Below, one piece after another: positions 8,744-16,890 of a stretch of 64,000 bases of DNA (its first letter is position 1; every line of letters begins with the position of its first letter). The stretch is from contig JAJDZZ010000019.1 in the NCBI GenBank assembly GCA_022824405.1, positions 79,467 to 143,466 on the forward strand. The letters are read 5' to 3'. The stretch is from Opitutales bacterium (GTDB taxonomy: Bacteria; Verrucomicrobiota; Verrucomicrobiia; Opitutales; UBA2995). The translations under genes and the position numbers were made by a program. The notes beneath the pieces are model-generated. The model did not search any database and was not told the origin of the DNA. It saw nothing but the letters and a program-made list of their open reading frames with translations.

Positions 8744-8797
8744 GTCGCTTTCCCTCGGTAAGTGAGAGATCCGGGCTAAGCAGAAATGGGATTGTAT

Positions 8798-9844
8798 TCA
8801 ATCCCTGATTACGGGCGCCAGGTATAGGTTCCGGTATTTTACCGAAGTATGGTCTCCCTGCAAGTGGATGGGGCCGGAACTCATCGGGTCGGTGTGAATC
8901 GCTCCTCCGGTGGGGCCCTCTACCGGCTGGTTATCTATTACGGTGACTCCATTCAGAACCACGGTCACATGCCGGTCGACCAAAGTCAGGTCATAGCTTT
9001 GCCACTTCCCCGGTTCCTTCCCGGCGTTCAACGAGGGCGCAATTCTACCGAAAATGGCGCCGATTCCCTGAATCCCCTGCATCCGGCTATCCCGGTCGAC
9101 GACCTGGGCTTCATACATGCCGCGCAGGTAAACACCACTGTTGTGGTTTGCTTCGATAAGGAAATCCACATGGAGCCAGAAATCATCGAATACAGCTTCC
9201 GTTTCCAAATTGCCATAGGCGCCAGTGGAACCGAAATCAGTCTTGGGAGTTTCGTTGATCAACAGGGCGTCCTCAACCCTCCATCCATTTCTTTTTTTGG
9301 GATTATGCAGCTTCCAGCCCGTCAGGTCCTTTCCATTGAATAACGAAATCGGGTGTCCGAACCGGATCTTCGACAAATCGGGCCTCTGAGGCATGGGAGG
9401 AAATTTTTTCCCAGTAAAAGTGATGCGGTCATACGGTTTATCCGCGGTCTCGTTTACAATCAAACCATCCAATTTGCCGTTGTTTATCCCGACAACAACC
9501 GTGTTCGTGGTGGTGACCGGGCCTTCATTGACTTCTCTTTTGATCTTCAAAGGAAAAATCAGCCGCCCGTTCTTAAGTTGGACACCCTTATGGGGTCCGG
9601 CAGACAAAACGTGGACACGCATGTAAACAACCGGTTTACCATCTTGTCGGTCGACTTTCAGCCAGGCAGGCTCTTTGGTGGATAGATCCAAGGACCAATC
9701 TCCAATGAGGTCATCGGGTAATGAATCCGCCTGAAGGTTCTGCTCAAAAATAAACAATGCAAGGCAGACCGTCAGCCCTGTTAACCAGCTTGACCGACTG
9801 CTGGCATTTTCAAAGTCGATCGAAGACCATCGTGATTTGTTCAT
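8798..9844 (-). CDS. Secreted DUF1080 (3-keto-disaccharide hydrolase-like) protein
   Basis: The 348-residue protein has an N-terminal hydrophobic segment (about 18-36, TGLTVCLALFIFEQ) ending in a plausible cleavage site near LQADS. The N-terminal half is a beta-rich region I do not recognise. Residues about 165-348 match DUF1080, a concanavalin-like fold: SLFNGKDLTGW near 168, DFLIEANHNSGVYLRG near 235, and a C-terminal GPIHLQGDHTSVKYRNLYL. DUF1080 proteins are abundant in Planctomycetota and Verrucomicrobiota and some act on 3-keto-glycosides. The next gene is a GH2 protein 144 bases upstream, so a shared carbohydrate role is inferred. Confidence 0.85.
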   Translation of the reverse strand: MNKSRWSSIDFENASSRSSWLTGLTVCLALFIFEQNLQADSLPDDLIGDWSLDLSTKEPAWLKVDRQDGKPVVYMRVHVLSAGPHKGVQLKNGRLIFPLKIKREVNEGPVTTTNTVVVGINNGKLDGLIVNETADKPYDRITFTGKKFPPMPQRPDLSKIRFGHPISLFNGKDLTGWKLHNPKKRNGWRVEDALLINETPKTDFGSTGAYGNLETEAVFDDFWLHVDFLIEANHNSGVYLRGMYEAQVVDRDSRMQGIQGIGAIFGRIAPSLNAGKEPGKWQSYDLTLVDRHVTVVLNGVTVIDNQPVEGPTGGAIHTDPMSSGPIHLQGDHTSVKYRNLYLAPVIRD

Positions 9845-9988
9845 TTTTTCCTCTCTGTTGTTTTTCGTCTGAGTGTTTTCTTAGCCCATTAGTGAGGCAC
9901 TACACCAGAATCCTAGAACTCCCAACAACTAAAAAAGGTGCTGGTTTTGGAAAAGAAAATACGACGCATTTTGACAGAAAAGGTTAAA

Positions 9989-12406
9989 TCAATTCCTTGC
10001 CTCAAATTTCAGTTCCGCTCCTGAGAGCCCTTCGGCTCTGACTTCACACACGATGGATCCTTGTTGTTTCGTAGTTTGAAGAATTGCCAGGCACTTCCCG
10101 TTGAACGCATTTCTCTTGGATTCTTGAAATGGCTCATGGCTGAATGGATTACCATTTCCAACCGCAATCAAGCGGGCCTCACCAATCACGTTAAAATGGA
10201 GCTCGTTGTCGGCATGGGGCACAAAGTTTCCATCTGAATCCAGGATCGAGCATTCCACATAGATCAGGTCTTTTCCATTGGCCTCAACCTGTTCGCGCCG
10301 AGAGAACAGCTTGATCCTGGCAGGTTTTCCGGCGGTCTTTACCCATTTTTCCGCACGGACCTTTCCCCCCTTCGAGGCGACCGCCCGGAGCGATCCCGGC
10401 TGGTAGACGACCTCCCATTGCTGATACTCAACCTGGCCTGGATCGTTGCCTTGTTTTCCAAGAGACCGCCCATCCTGGAAGAGCTCGACCTCATCTCCAT
10501 TGGTAAAGGCATAAACGGTGACCGTTTCACCCTCCTGCCCTTCCAAATTCCAATGAGGAAAAAGGTGAACCATGGGTTCCCCGGTCCATTGTGATTTGTA
10601 GAAGTAGTAACCGTCCTTCGGAAATCCACACAAGTCGATGGGAGCAAAGGAGGATGATCGAGCAGGCCAGCCAAATGGCACGGTTTCACCCAGGTAGTCC
10701 CAACCCGCCCAAATGAATAGCCCCATCACATTATCGGCAGCCTTTACCTTGCGCCAGGCATCGATCCCTTCATCAGCGATCAATCCCCTCCGGTCCGCCC
10801 AGGTGAAGGAAGCATCGTTTGCGTAACCCAAAGCATCCCACCACTGTTGTTTCGCATCGCCATACAAATAGGTCCCTCGGGGATAGAAGGACTGTGCGGA
10901 AAAGCATTCTCCCACCAATACCGCCGACCCCGGATACATGCGTCGTTGTTCATCGAGGTCCTTGTCGGCCTTGACCTCGCCAACAACCATGGAAGGAGCG
11001 CCGAAAGCGGCTTCATCCACGATGCCGTTCAGCACCGGCCGATCATCCAGTTGGGACACGATGGAGGTGAGATACTGTGCGGTTTGAAGCTCATCTTCCC
11101 GCATTCTCGAGTGCATCTTGGCTCCGATGCCCCATAAAATCACGCAAGGATGGTTTCGATCCCGCAATACGAACTCGGTCAAGTCCCGTTCGGCCCACTC
11201 CTCGAAATGTCTGGCGTAGTATTTGAATTCCACATTTACGCGTGCGCCGTTCTGCATGACAGGCCCCCTGCGAGGCTTTTCCCATTCGTCAAAGGCATCA
11301 TTCATGACCAGGAACCCCATCTCATCGCAGAGGTCCAAAAACTCCGTTGAAAAGGGAGTGTGGCCCGTCCTGACGGCATTACATCCCATTTCGCGCAGAA
11401 TTTCCAACTGTCGCTCCAGGGTTCTTCTTTGCACCGCTGCTCCGAGTGGTCCCCCATCGTGGTGGAGGCATACACCTCGGATTCCGGTGCGGACTCCATT
11501 GACGGCAAATCCCTTCTCCGGATCGAAGGTCAACTTCCGAATGCCAATCCTCATCGATTCCTGACCAAGCTTTTCTTCTTCCTCCAGTAGCTGAACGTTC
11601 AGTCCATAGAGTTCCGGTGACTCAGGGGACCACAACATGGGATTTTGAACGCTCAGAGAATGGTTGCCGGATACCTGGGAAAGCGGGCTTAGGGAAAGAT
11701 CCTCTTTTCGAGTTGCCACAATCACACCATCCTTGGAAAGACGCGTTATAACTCGGACCTGCTTGGATTCCGTGAAGTCGTTTTTCAGGCTAAAAGACAC
11801 ATCGACCAACGCTCGGTCCTCGCCGACCTCCGGAGTGGTCACATGCAAACCCCAGGTAGGAAGATACACCTTGTTGCGAATCTTCAAGGTTACTTCCCGA
11901 TAGAGCCCTGATCCGGAATACCAGCGGGACCCGGGCTGCTCCGAATTATCCAGCGTAACGACCAATACATTTGGTTGTTTGAAATCGATCAACTCGGTCA
12001 GGTCATACTCGAAGCCAATATAACCGAAGGGCCGGAAGCCGACTTTCTGTCCGTTGAGGTAAGTGACAGAATTGCGATAGGCGCCATCGAAATAAATGAA
12101 CACTTTGTCGGTTTCCGAATCACCGGAAACCGTAAAGGTTTTTCGATAGACACCCTTGCCCGCCGGCAGCCAGGCTCCACGCGACAGCGCCGGATTTTCA
12201 GCGGAAAAGGATCCTTCGATGCTCCAATCATGCGGAAGAGTTACCCGGGCCCAATTCGAGTCATCATAGTCCACCTCAATCGCAGCCGGAATTTCACCTT
12301 TGGAAAACCTCCAACCCTCGTTGAATTCGGTATGCTGTGCCCCAAGCCAATCTACTTGAGAGAGCAGGCACAAAATTGAAATAAGTATCCGGCGATTGAG
12401 GAACAT
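9989..12406 (-). CDS. Secreted GH2-family beta-galactosidase-like protein lacking the acid/base Glu
   Basis: The 805 residues begin with a signal peptide (ISILCLLSQVDWLGAQ). Then come a GH2 sugar-binding domain (WRFSKGEIP ... VTLPHDWSIEG near 30-60), an Ig-like domain, a TIM barrel (about 300-600) and C-terminal domains. In active GH2 enzymes the acid/base Glu lies in the pattern NHPSVI-WSIGNE. Here the segment is RNHPCVILWGIGAKMHSR, so the Asn-Glu pair is Ala-Lys (residues 429-430, bases 11117-11122). The nucleophile region GECFSAQSFYPRG is kept. The protein may be a non-catalytic or altered glycosidase, or carry a recent mutation. Base composition is less GC-rich than in core genes. Confidence 0.88.
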   Translation of the reverse strand: MFLNRRILISILCLLSQVDWLGAQHTEFNEGWRFSKGEIPAAIEVDYDDSNWARVTLPHDWSIEGSFSAENPALSRGAWLPAGKGVYRKTFTVSGDSETDKVFIYFDGAYRNSVTYLNGQKVGFRPFGYIGFEYDLTELIDFKQPNVLVVTLDNSEQPGSRWYSGSGLYREVTLKIRNKVYLPTWGLHVTTPEVGEDRALVDVSFSLKNDFTESKQVRVITRLSKDGVIVATRKEDLSLSPLSQVSGNHSLSVQNPMLWSPESPELYGLNVQLLEEEEKLGQESMRIGIRKLTFDPEKGFAVNGVRTGIRGVCLHHDGGPLGAAVQRRTLERQLEILREMGCNAVRTGHTPFSTEFLDLCDEMGFLVMNDAFDEWEKPRRGPVMQNGARVNVEFKYYARHFEEWAERDLTEFVLRDRNHPCVILWGIGAKMHSRMREDELQTAQYLTSIVSQLDDRPVLNGIVDEAAFGAPSMVVGEVKADKDLDEQRRMYPGSAVLVGECFSAQSFYPRGTYLYGDAKQQWWDALGYANDASFTWADRRGLIADEGIDAWRKVKAADNVMGLFIWAGWDYLGETVPFGWPARSSSFAPIDLCGFPKDGYYFYKSQWTGEPMVHLFPHWNLEGQEGETVTVYAFTNGDEVELFQDGRSLGKQGNDPGQVEYQQWEVVYQPGSLRAVASKGGKVRAEKWVKTAGKPARIKLFSRREQVEANGKDLIYVECSILDSDGNFVPHADNELHFNVIGEARLIAVGNGNPFSHEPFQESKRNAFNGKCLAILQTTKQQGSIVCEVRAEGLSGAELKFEARN

Positions 12407-12592
12407 ATCAAATAGTCATCCGGTATGATCCGGAGGCAACAGCGACATATGGACAGGAGACATCCGCCTTCACCCCTGAATTACGGATGTCATAACTTCA
12501 AGCGTTTTCACAAACGACAAACCGGATACTTGCCTGCCTCGATTGATAATTTGCTCGAAGTGGGAAAGGTAGTATGAAAGGGATCAATCCCC

Positions 12593-13156
12593 ATGGAAAT
12601 CGGAGAGACACTCTATGTCGTCGACAGAAAGCCCTGGCGTGAGTGGTTGGAAGCCAACTTCGACACGGCCAGGGATATCTGGCTCATCTATCCAAACAAG
12701 GCCTCGGGCCAGCCGCGCATCCTCTACAACGACGCGGTGGAGGAGGCGCTGTGCTTCGGCTGGATAGACAGCATCATCAAGAAGCTCGATCCCCTGCGCG
12801 CCGTCCAGCGTTTCTCACCGAGGAATCCCAAGAGCGGCTACTCCCAGCCGAACAAGGAGCGGCTTCGCTGGCTGGACGAGGAGGGGTTGCTGCACCCGTC
12901 GGTACGGGCGTCCGTGGAGCACCTGTTGAAGGAGGAGTTCGTGTTTCCCACCGATATCCTCGAGGCAGTCCAGGCAAACGAACAGGCGTGGAAGCATTAC
13001 CAGAGCTACTCCCCCGCCTATCAGCGAATTCGCGTGGCCTATATCGACATTGCCAGGGTTCGTCCGGACGTATTCGAAAGCCGTTTGAAAAACTTCCTCA
13101 TGGCCACCGAGAAGGGCAGGCAGATAGGTTACGGCGGTATAGACAAATATTTCTAA
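12593..13156 (+). CDS. YdeI/OmpD-associated family protein
   Basis: The 187-residue protein matches the YdeI (bacteriocin-protection / OmpD-associated) family. Features are the N-terminal WREWLEANFDTARDIWLIYP, then YNDAVEEALCFGWIDSIIKK (near 49), RFSPRNPKSGYSQPNKER (near 76) and a C-terminal FLMATEKGRQIGYGG. Members are small cytoplasmic proteins of poorly defined role. The gene is divergent from the GH2 gene over 186 bases. A good intrinsic terminator lies about 160 bases downstream, inside a repeat tract. Confidence 0.85.
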   Translation: MEIGETLYVVDRKPWREWLEANFDTARDIWLIYPNKASGQPRILYNDAVEEALCFGWIDSIIKKLDPLRAVQRFSPRNPKSGYSQPNKERLRWLDEEGLLHPSVRASVEHLLKEEFVFPTDILEAVQANEQAWKHYQSYSPAYQRIRVAYIDIARVRPDVFESRLKNFLMATEKGRQIGYGGIDKYF

Positions 13157-13317
13157 CGTCCTGTCCCTAAAATAATTCACCACAAAGAACTCATCCTCCT
13201 TCGCCAAGGCTCCGGCGTGACGGGGAGCGCACAGAGGTGCAAAAGCTCCAAAGACTCTATCTTGATCAAAAACTTACATGGATAAACAGGATGGACAGGA
13301 TGAAATAATTAACGGAG

Positions 13318-13341
13318 GGCGGGTTTTCCAACCCGCCTTTT
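13318..13341 (+). terminator. Intrinsic terminator-like hairpin
   Basis: The arms GGCGGGTT (13318-13325) and AACCCGCC (13330-13337) pair perfectly around a TTCC loop and are followed by TTTT. It could stop transcripts from the YdeI-like gene. The same leader and loop with a different stem recur at about 37191, 43779 and 54630, so it may be a repeat module first and a terminator second. Confidence 0.5.
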
Positions 13342-13438
13342 CGTAGGGGCGAGGCATGCCTCGCCCACATTCCTCAAAATCGTAATCGTGATCGAAAAAG
13401 AAACCAATTAGCCACAAAACGCTAAGCAAAGGCACAAA

Positions 13439-13486
13439 ATGAGCGGGCTCAGAACATATCGAGATTTGCTCGTTTGGCAAAAGGGT
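13439..13486 (+). pseudogene. Remnant of a four-helix-bundle (S23/IVS) protein gene
   Basis: From an ATG at 13439 the frame reads MSGLRTYRDLLVWQKG, which is the N-terminal signature (Y-x-D-L-x-V-W-Q) of the four-helix-bundle family first seen in 23S rRNA intervening sequences. After 16 residues the sequence turns into TTCAGCC-type repeat modules and the family sequence is lost. I read this as a 5' fragment cut off by repeat insertion or deletion. The fragment is short, so the call rests on motif recognition only. Confidence 0.55.
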
Positions 13487-13502
13487 AGCGCGCCTTCAGC
13501 CT

Positions 13503-13913
13503 TTAGCCTTTCCCCCTCCCTCTCTCCCAATTCCTCATTGGCGCGCCCCGCGCGCCTCCCGCCTCTACCCCGGGAAACCACCGGACCATAGGACAGGGGC
13601 AGGATTTACCGCACAGCAATTCGTACTGCCGGGTTAAGGAATCGATGCGCTTGTCCTGCACTTGCAAGCCGGTTGCCAGCGACTTGTCGAGAGGCGACCG
13701 ATGTCGGTAGCCGCGCCGCCGCATCTCCGCCACCAAAGCTTCGTGCCGGAAGTAGAGGGCGGCCAGCCGCCCAACCCATCTCAGGGTCTCCGGATGCCTT
13801 CCGTAGCCTGACTTTCCCTGGGTTAAAATATTCCACAAACCATGGAGTTCACGGTGCTCCCCGAGCAGATGCTGCCGGCAAAGAAGCGTCGGCGGAAGAT
13901 CCCAGATTCTCAT
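13503..13913 (-). CDS. Pyrimidine dimer DNA glycosylase (Pyr_excise family)
   Basis: The 136-residue protein resembles T4 endonuclease V and its bacterial relatives, which remove UV-induced pyrimidine dimers by glycosylase/AP-lyase action. The pattern QHLLGEHRELHGLW (residues 14-27) matches the phage motif D-Q-H-L-x-A-E-Y-R-E-L. The later segment RHEALVAEMRRRGYRHRSPLD matches the second conserved helix pair. The last 18 residues or so (GGARGAPMRN onward) are encoded by repeat modules at 13503-13559 and are not family sequence. About 60 upstream bases separate it from the next tract; no Shine-Dalgarno site is clear. Confidence 0.8.
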   Translation of the reverse strand: MRIWDLPPTLLCRQHLLGEHRELHGLWNILTQGKSGYGRHPETLRWVGRLAALYFRHEALVAEMRRRGYRHRSPLDKSLATGLQVQDKRIDSLTRQYELLCGKSCPCPMVRWFPGVEAGGARGAPMRNWERGRGKG

Positions 13914-14284
13914 CGATTTGCCAGTGTCTCTTCAGGTATTGCAGGGATTGCCTGCCTCTCAACCCGCATTTATCGCAAAATTCCTACAATTTTCAAGTGA
14001 ACCGGAAGGCATTCAGCGCCCGTCCCATCATCAGGAATGTTGTCGAATCCATGGCAATGTTCAATCCCCTTTCCCATCCATGAAATCGTGATCTCTCCCC
14101 CCTTTGCGTTCCTTGCGATCTTTGCGAGATTCCTCTCTCCCAAAATTCCCTTCCTTTCGATCACGATCACGATTAACCTTCAGCCTTCAGCCTTCAGCCT
14201 TTCCCCCTCCCTCTCTCCCAATTCCTCATTCCTCATTCCTCATTCCTCATTGGCGCGCCCCGCGCGCCTCTACCCCCTTCATGG
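13914..14284. repeat. Gene-free stretch and mosaic repeat tract
   Basis: Bases 13914-14080 show no gene and no module I recognise. From 14101 there is a CTTTGCG array (CCTTGCGATCTTTGCGAG), CGATCACGATCACGATTAA (14159-14177), TTCAGCC heptads (14179-14201), then several ATTCCTC heptads and the palindrome GGCGCGCCCCGCGCGCC (14252-14268). The palindrome lies about 15 bases beyond the stop codon of the dehydrogenase gene on its right. Confidence 0.85.
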
Positions 14285-16864
14285 CTATTCCCGGACCTTC
14301 ACCCGGAAAAAGGCCTCCCCGGGATTTTGGCCCGAAACTTTCACCGTGCCGATCGCTTCGTCCCCCACCTCTACGGGGTTGCCCTCCACTGACCAATCTT
14401 CCCAAATTTCCAGGTCCCGACTCACTTCCACGGTGTAGTTACGGTTCCGGGTAACCGGAAATTCCAGGCAAATTTCACCATCGACCAACCCATATAGGAG
14501 CTTCCAGAAGTTCCCGGAATCGAGAGCATCGGTGGCGGTCAGGTATTCGAAGCGGTTGCTTATGCCATCCGCATCGGGATCCGACCCGAGATCCGCCTCA
14601 ATGGATTCGGGGTTTGGGAATACCTCATCCTGCCAGCGCAGGTATCCTTCCGAAATAGAACCTATCCACTCCTTTATCAGGGCGATGGCCTGACCGTCCA
14701 ACTCGTTCGTAGCGACGTTGGGCATCCGGGTAAAACCGTGGGTACCACTGATTCGGCTCAGCAAAACCGATGACTCCGGATCTCCCGGTACCACGAGTTT
14801 GCCCGCGGGATTGCCCCCGTCATTCAGGGGAACTCCCCCTATCAAGCCCGTATCGAACAGGCTTATGTGCGGCCGGGCATCCCAGGTGGTGGAAGCTATG
14901 GCGCCGGGCTGATGGCAGGAAGCGCAATTGACGGCCAGGTAGGAGCGAACTCGGCTTAACAGGGACGCCTTCCTGTCCTCGGCCGAATGGAACCTCGGCA
15001 GGTCTTCGACCTCAACGATGGCGGTATCCAGAATGCCCACCTCCCCCAAATACTGCAAAAGGTTCCTTTGTCGTCCCTCGATCGGCTGCTCCCGGTTCAG
15101 TTGCCTGGAATTGAAACTCAACGCGTATCCGGCTCCCGGGGTATGGCATTGCAGGCATTCGGCTCGACTGGGAATACGCCAGGTCTGCTTCGCCGGACCC
15201 TCCTCCGTTTGAACGGAAAAATCGATGTCCGCTCCCTCCTCACCCACCAAGGTGGCCTCGCTACCGGCTTCATTCCAACGATAGCTGATTCCGTAAACAC
15301 CGTTTTCGGTTTTGACCAGGAACCGGGTTTCGACCCGCACGGATGATGCCCGATTATTCCGCTCCAATGGCAACTCGAAATGCTTGATCCAAACCGTCCC
15401 CGGTGGAAAGACCCAGGGAAGATCCCGGCGGTAGCCGATGGTGGCGTCGGGGACGGCAACCCAACGGGATTTGATCCCGTAATCGGACCAGAAGGACAGA
15501 TTGGGCTCATAGGCCATGATTCCATCCTCCGGCTCCAGGCTGACGAGAGATTTGAAGGCGCCGGTTGCCGATAAAGTGGAGGGAAAGGGGGGTTCCTGCC
15601 ATCCGTCTCCGCGAACCAGCCGCCGGATATTCCCATCTCCACCGGCAATGAGCACATCTCCATTGGAAGGGTCCAAACCGTATTCGTAATGCCTGGGGTA
15701 TCCGGTCAGCCGTATTCGGTCATACCTTCCCTCACTTTCGATCAGAGCCCAGACGTGGCCCGATTCGTAATCGCCAAATACATAGGCTCCCTCCAATTCG
15801 GGAAATCGGGTCCCTCGGTAAACGACCCCGCCCGTAACGGATTGTCCATCCTCCCGGGGATAGTCGTGAATCGGATCGAGCAGCTCTCCAAAGGCGGGCG
15901 GAGGTGTCAGATTTCCCGGGCCTCGATTAAAAGCGATGAACCCCTCGCGAATGGCCCAACCGTAGTTGCCTCCCTTGACGATGATATCGACTTCCTCACG
16001 GGTTACCTGCCCCACGTCTCCGGCAAACAGCCGCCCGGTCGGAGGGTCGAAAGCCATCCGCCAGGGGTTGCGCAAACCAATGGCATAAAACTCCAGGCGA
16101 AGTTCGGAGTCGGGATCGGATCCCGCCCGTTGCCACTCCTCTACCAGCGGATTGTCGATCGGGACGCTGTAAAAAGCCTTGCCTCCGCTGTCGCGCGGAA
16201 TGGCGGGATGGTGGGTGGGTTCGCTATTTTCCGGCAGCTTGTCAACGTCCAGCCGAACGATACCGGCAAAAAAGTCCTTGGTCACTTTTTGGCTGTTGCC
16301 CCATCGGTCGTTGGCTCCACCTTCGTCCCCCAGAGCCACGTACAAATACCCGTCGGGACCAAAGTGAATATCGCCCCCGTTGTGATTGTTGGCCTGGTCC
16401 AGTTGATCGAAATAGATGATTTCGGAATCCGGGTCCGCCCTTATCGGATCTTCTTCTGTTATCAGGAAACTGGATACCCTGTTGCGCCGGATGCCCTCCA
16501 GATTGTGGGTGTAAAAGACGAAAATACGCTTTTTCTCGCTGTAGCGGGGATGAAAGGCCAAGCCCAACAATCCGTTTTCGCCGTTTCTGGTGACCGAGCG
16601 AATACCCGACAGGTCCAGCACGTATTCTGTCTGAATGGTGTTTTGAGACAAATCCGTGACCACCCGTATCCTGCCAGCTCTTTCTGCTACGTAAAGTTGG
16701 TTGGTTTCACCCGGAGGGTGCGCCAGAGCGATAGGGACATCGAATTGGTTCCAGGCCAATTCCATCCGGTAATTCCCGGTGGGCAGACCGGTCGGGAGGG
16801 CCAGGGAGTCGTTGATGACACGTTGGCCAAGGAGACTATTGGCCAAAATTAAAGCGATAATCAT
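14285..16864 (-). CDS. Secreted PQQ-dependent sugar dehydrogenase with two haem c motifs
   Basis: The 859-residue protein has an N-terminal hydrophobic segment (MIIALILANSLLGQ) and a soluble-glucose-dehydrogenase beta-propeller over about residues 35-430. Signatures include NGLLGLAFHPRYSE (near 98), NNHNGGDIHFGPDGYLYVALGDEGG (contains the catalytic-type His), and IGLRNPWRMAFDP (near 265). Two CXXCH haem-binding motifs follow, CLQCH (near 575) and CASCH (near 660), within a cytochrome-like region. The C-terminal 100 residues carry the pattern DPDADGISNRFEYLTATDAL common at the ends of secreted verrucomicrobial proteins. It likely oxidises a sugar in the periplasm and passes electrons to its own haems. 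Sugar and acceptor are unknown. Confidence 0.88.
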   Translation of the reverse strand: MIIALILANSLLGQRVINDSLALPTGLPTGNYRMELAWNQFDVPIALAHPPGETNQLYVAERAGRIRVVTDLSQNTIQTEYVLDLSGIRSVTRNGENGLLGLAFHPRYSEKKRIFVFYTHNLEGIRRNRVSSFLITEEDPIRADPDSEIIYFDQLDQANNHNGGDIHFGPDGYLYVALGDEGGANDRWGNSQKVTKDFFAGIVRLDVDKLPENSEPTHHPAIPRDSGGKAFYSVPIDNPLVEEWQRAGSDPDSELRLEFYAIGLRNPWRMAFDPPTGRLFAGDVGQVTREEVDIIVKGGNYGWAIREGFIAFNRGPGNLTPPPAFGELLDPIHDYPREDGQSVTGGVVYRGTRFPELEGAYVFGDYESGHVWALIESEGRYDRIRLTGYPRHYEYGLDPSNGDVLIAGGDGNIRRLVRGDGWQEPPFPSTLSATGAFKSLVSLEPEDGIMAYEPNLSFWSDYGIKSRWVAVPDATIGYRRDLPWVFPPGTVWIKHFELPLERNNRASSVRVETRFLVKTENGVYGISYRWNEAGSEATLVGEEGADIDFSVQTEEGPAKQTWRIPSRAECLQCHTPGAGYALSFNSRQLNREQPIEGRQRNLLQYLGEVGILDTAIVEVEDLPRFHSAEDRKASLLSRVRSYLAVNCASCHQPGAIASTTWDARPHISLFDTGLIGGVPLNDGGNPAGKLVVPGDPESSVLLSRISGTHGFTRMPNVATNELDGQAIALIKEWIGSISEGYLRWQDEVFPNPESIEADLGSDPDADGISNRFEYLTATDALDSGNFWKLLYGLVDGEICLEFPVTRNRNYTVEVSRDLEIWEDWSVEGNPVEVGDEAIGTVKVSGQNPGEAFFRVKVRE

Positions 16865-16890
16865 GCCGGGCCGGGAGTATTTCCCAATTC

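Larger units (their letters stand above)
13274..13566. repeat. Mosaic repeat tract with terminator-like hairpin
   Basis: The gene-free stretch after the YdeI-like gene holds ACATGGATAAACAGGATGG (13276-13294), a TTAACGGAGGG leader with hairpin (13309-13341), and GGGGCGAGGCATGCCTCGCC (13346-13365). These are followed by TAATCGTGATCGAAAAAG (about 13382-13399), AGCCACAAAACGCTAAGC (13411-13428) and a TTCAGCCTTTAGCC array (13496-13509). The last module, ATTCCTCATTGGCGCGCC with its CGCGCGCC partner (13530-13556), forms the end of the glycosylase gene to the right. Confidence 0.85.
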
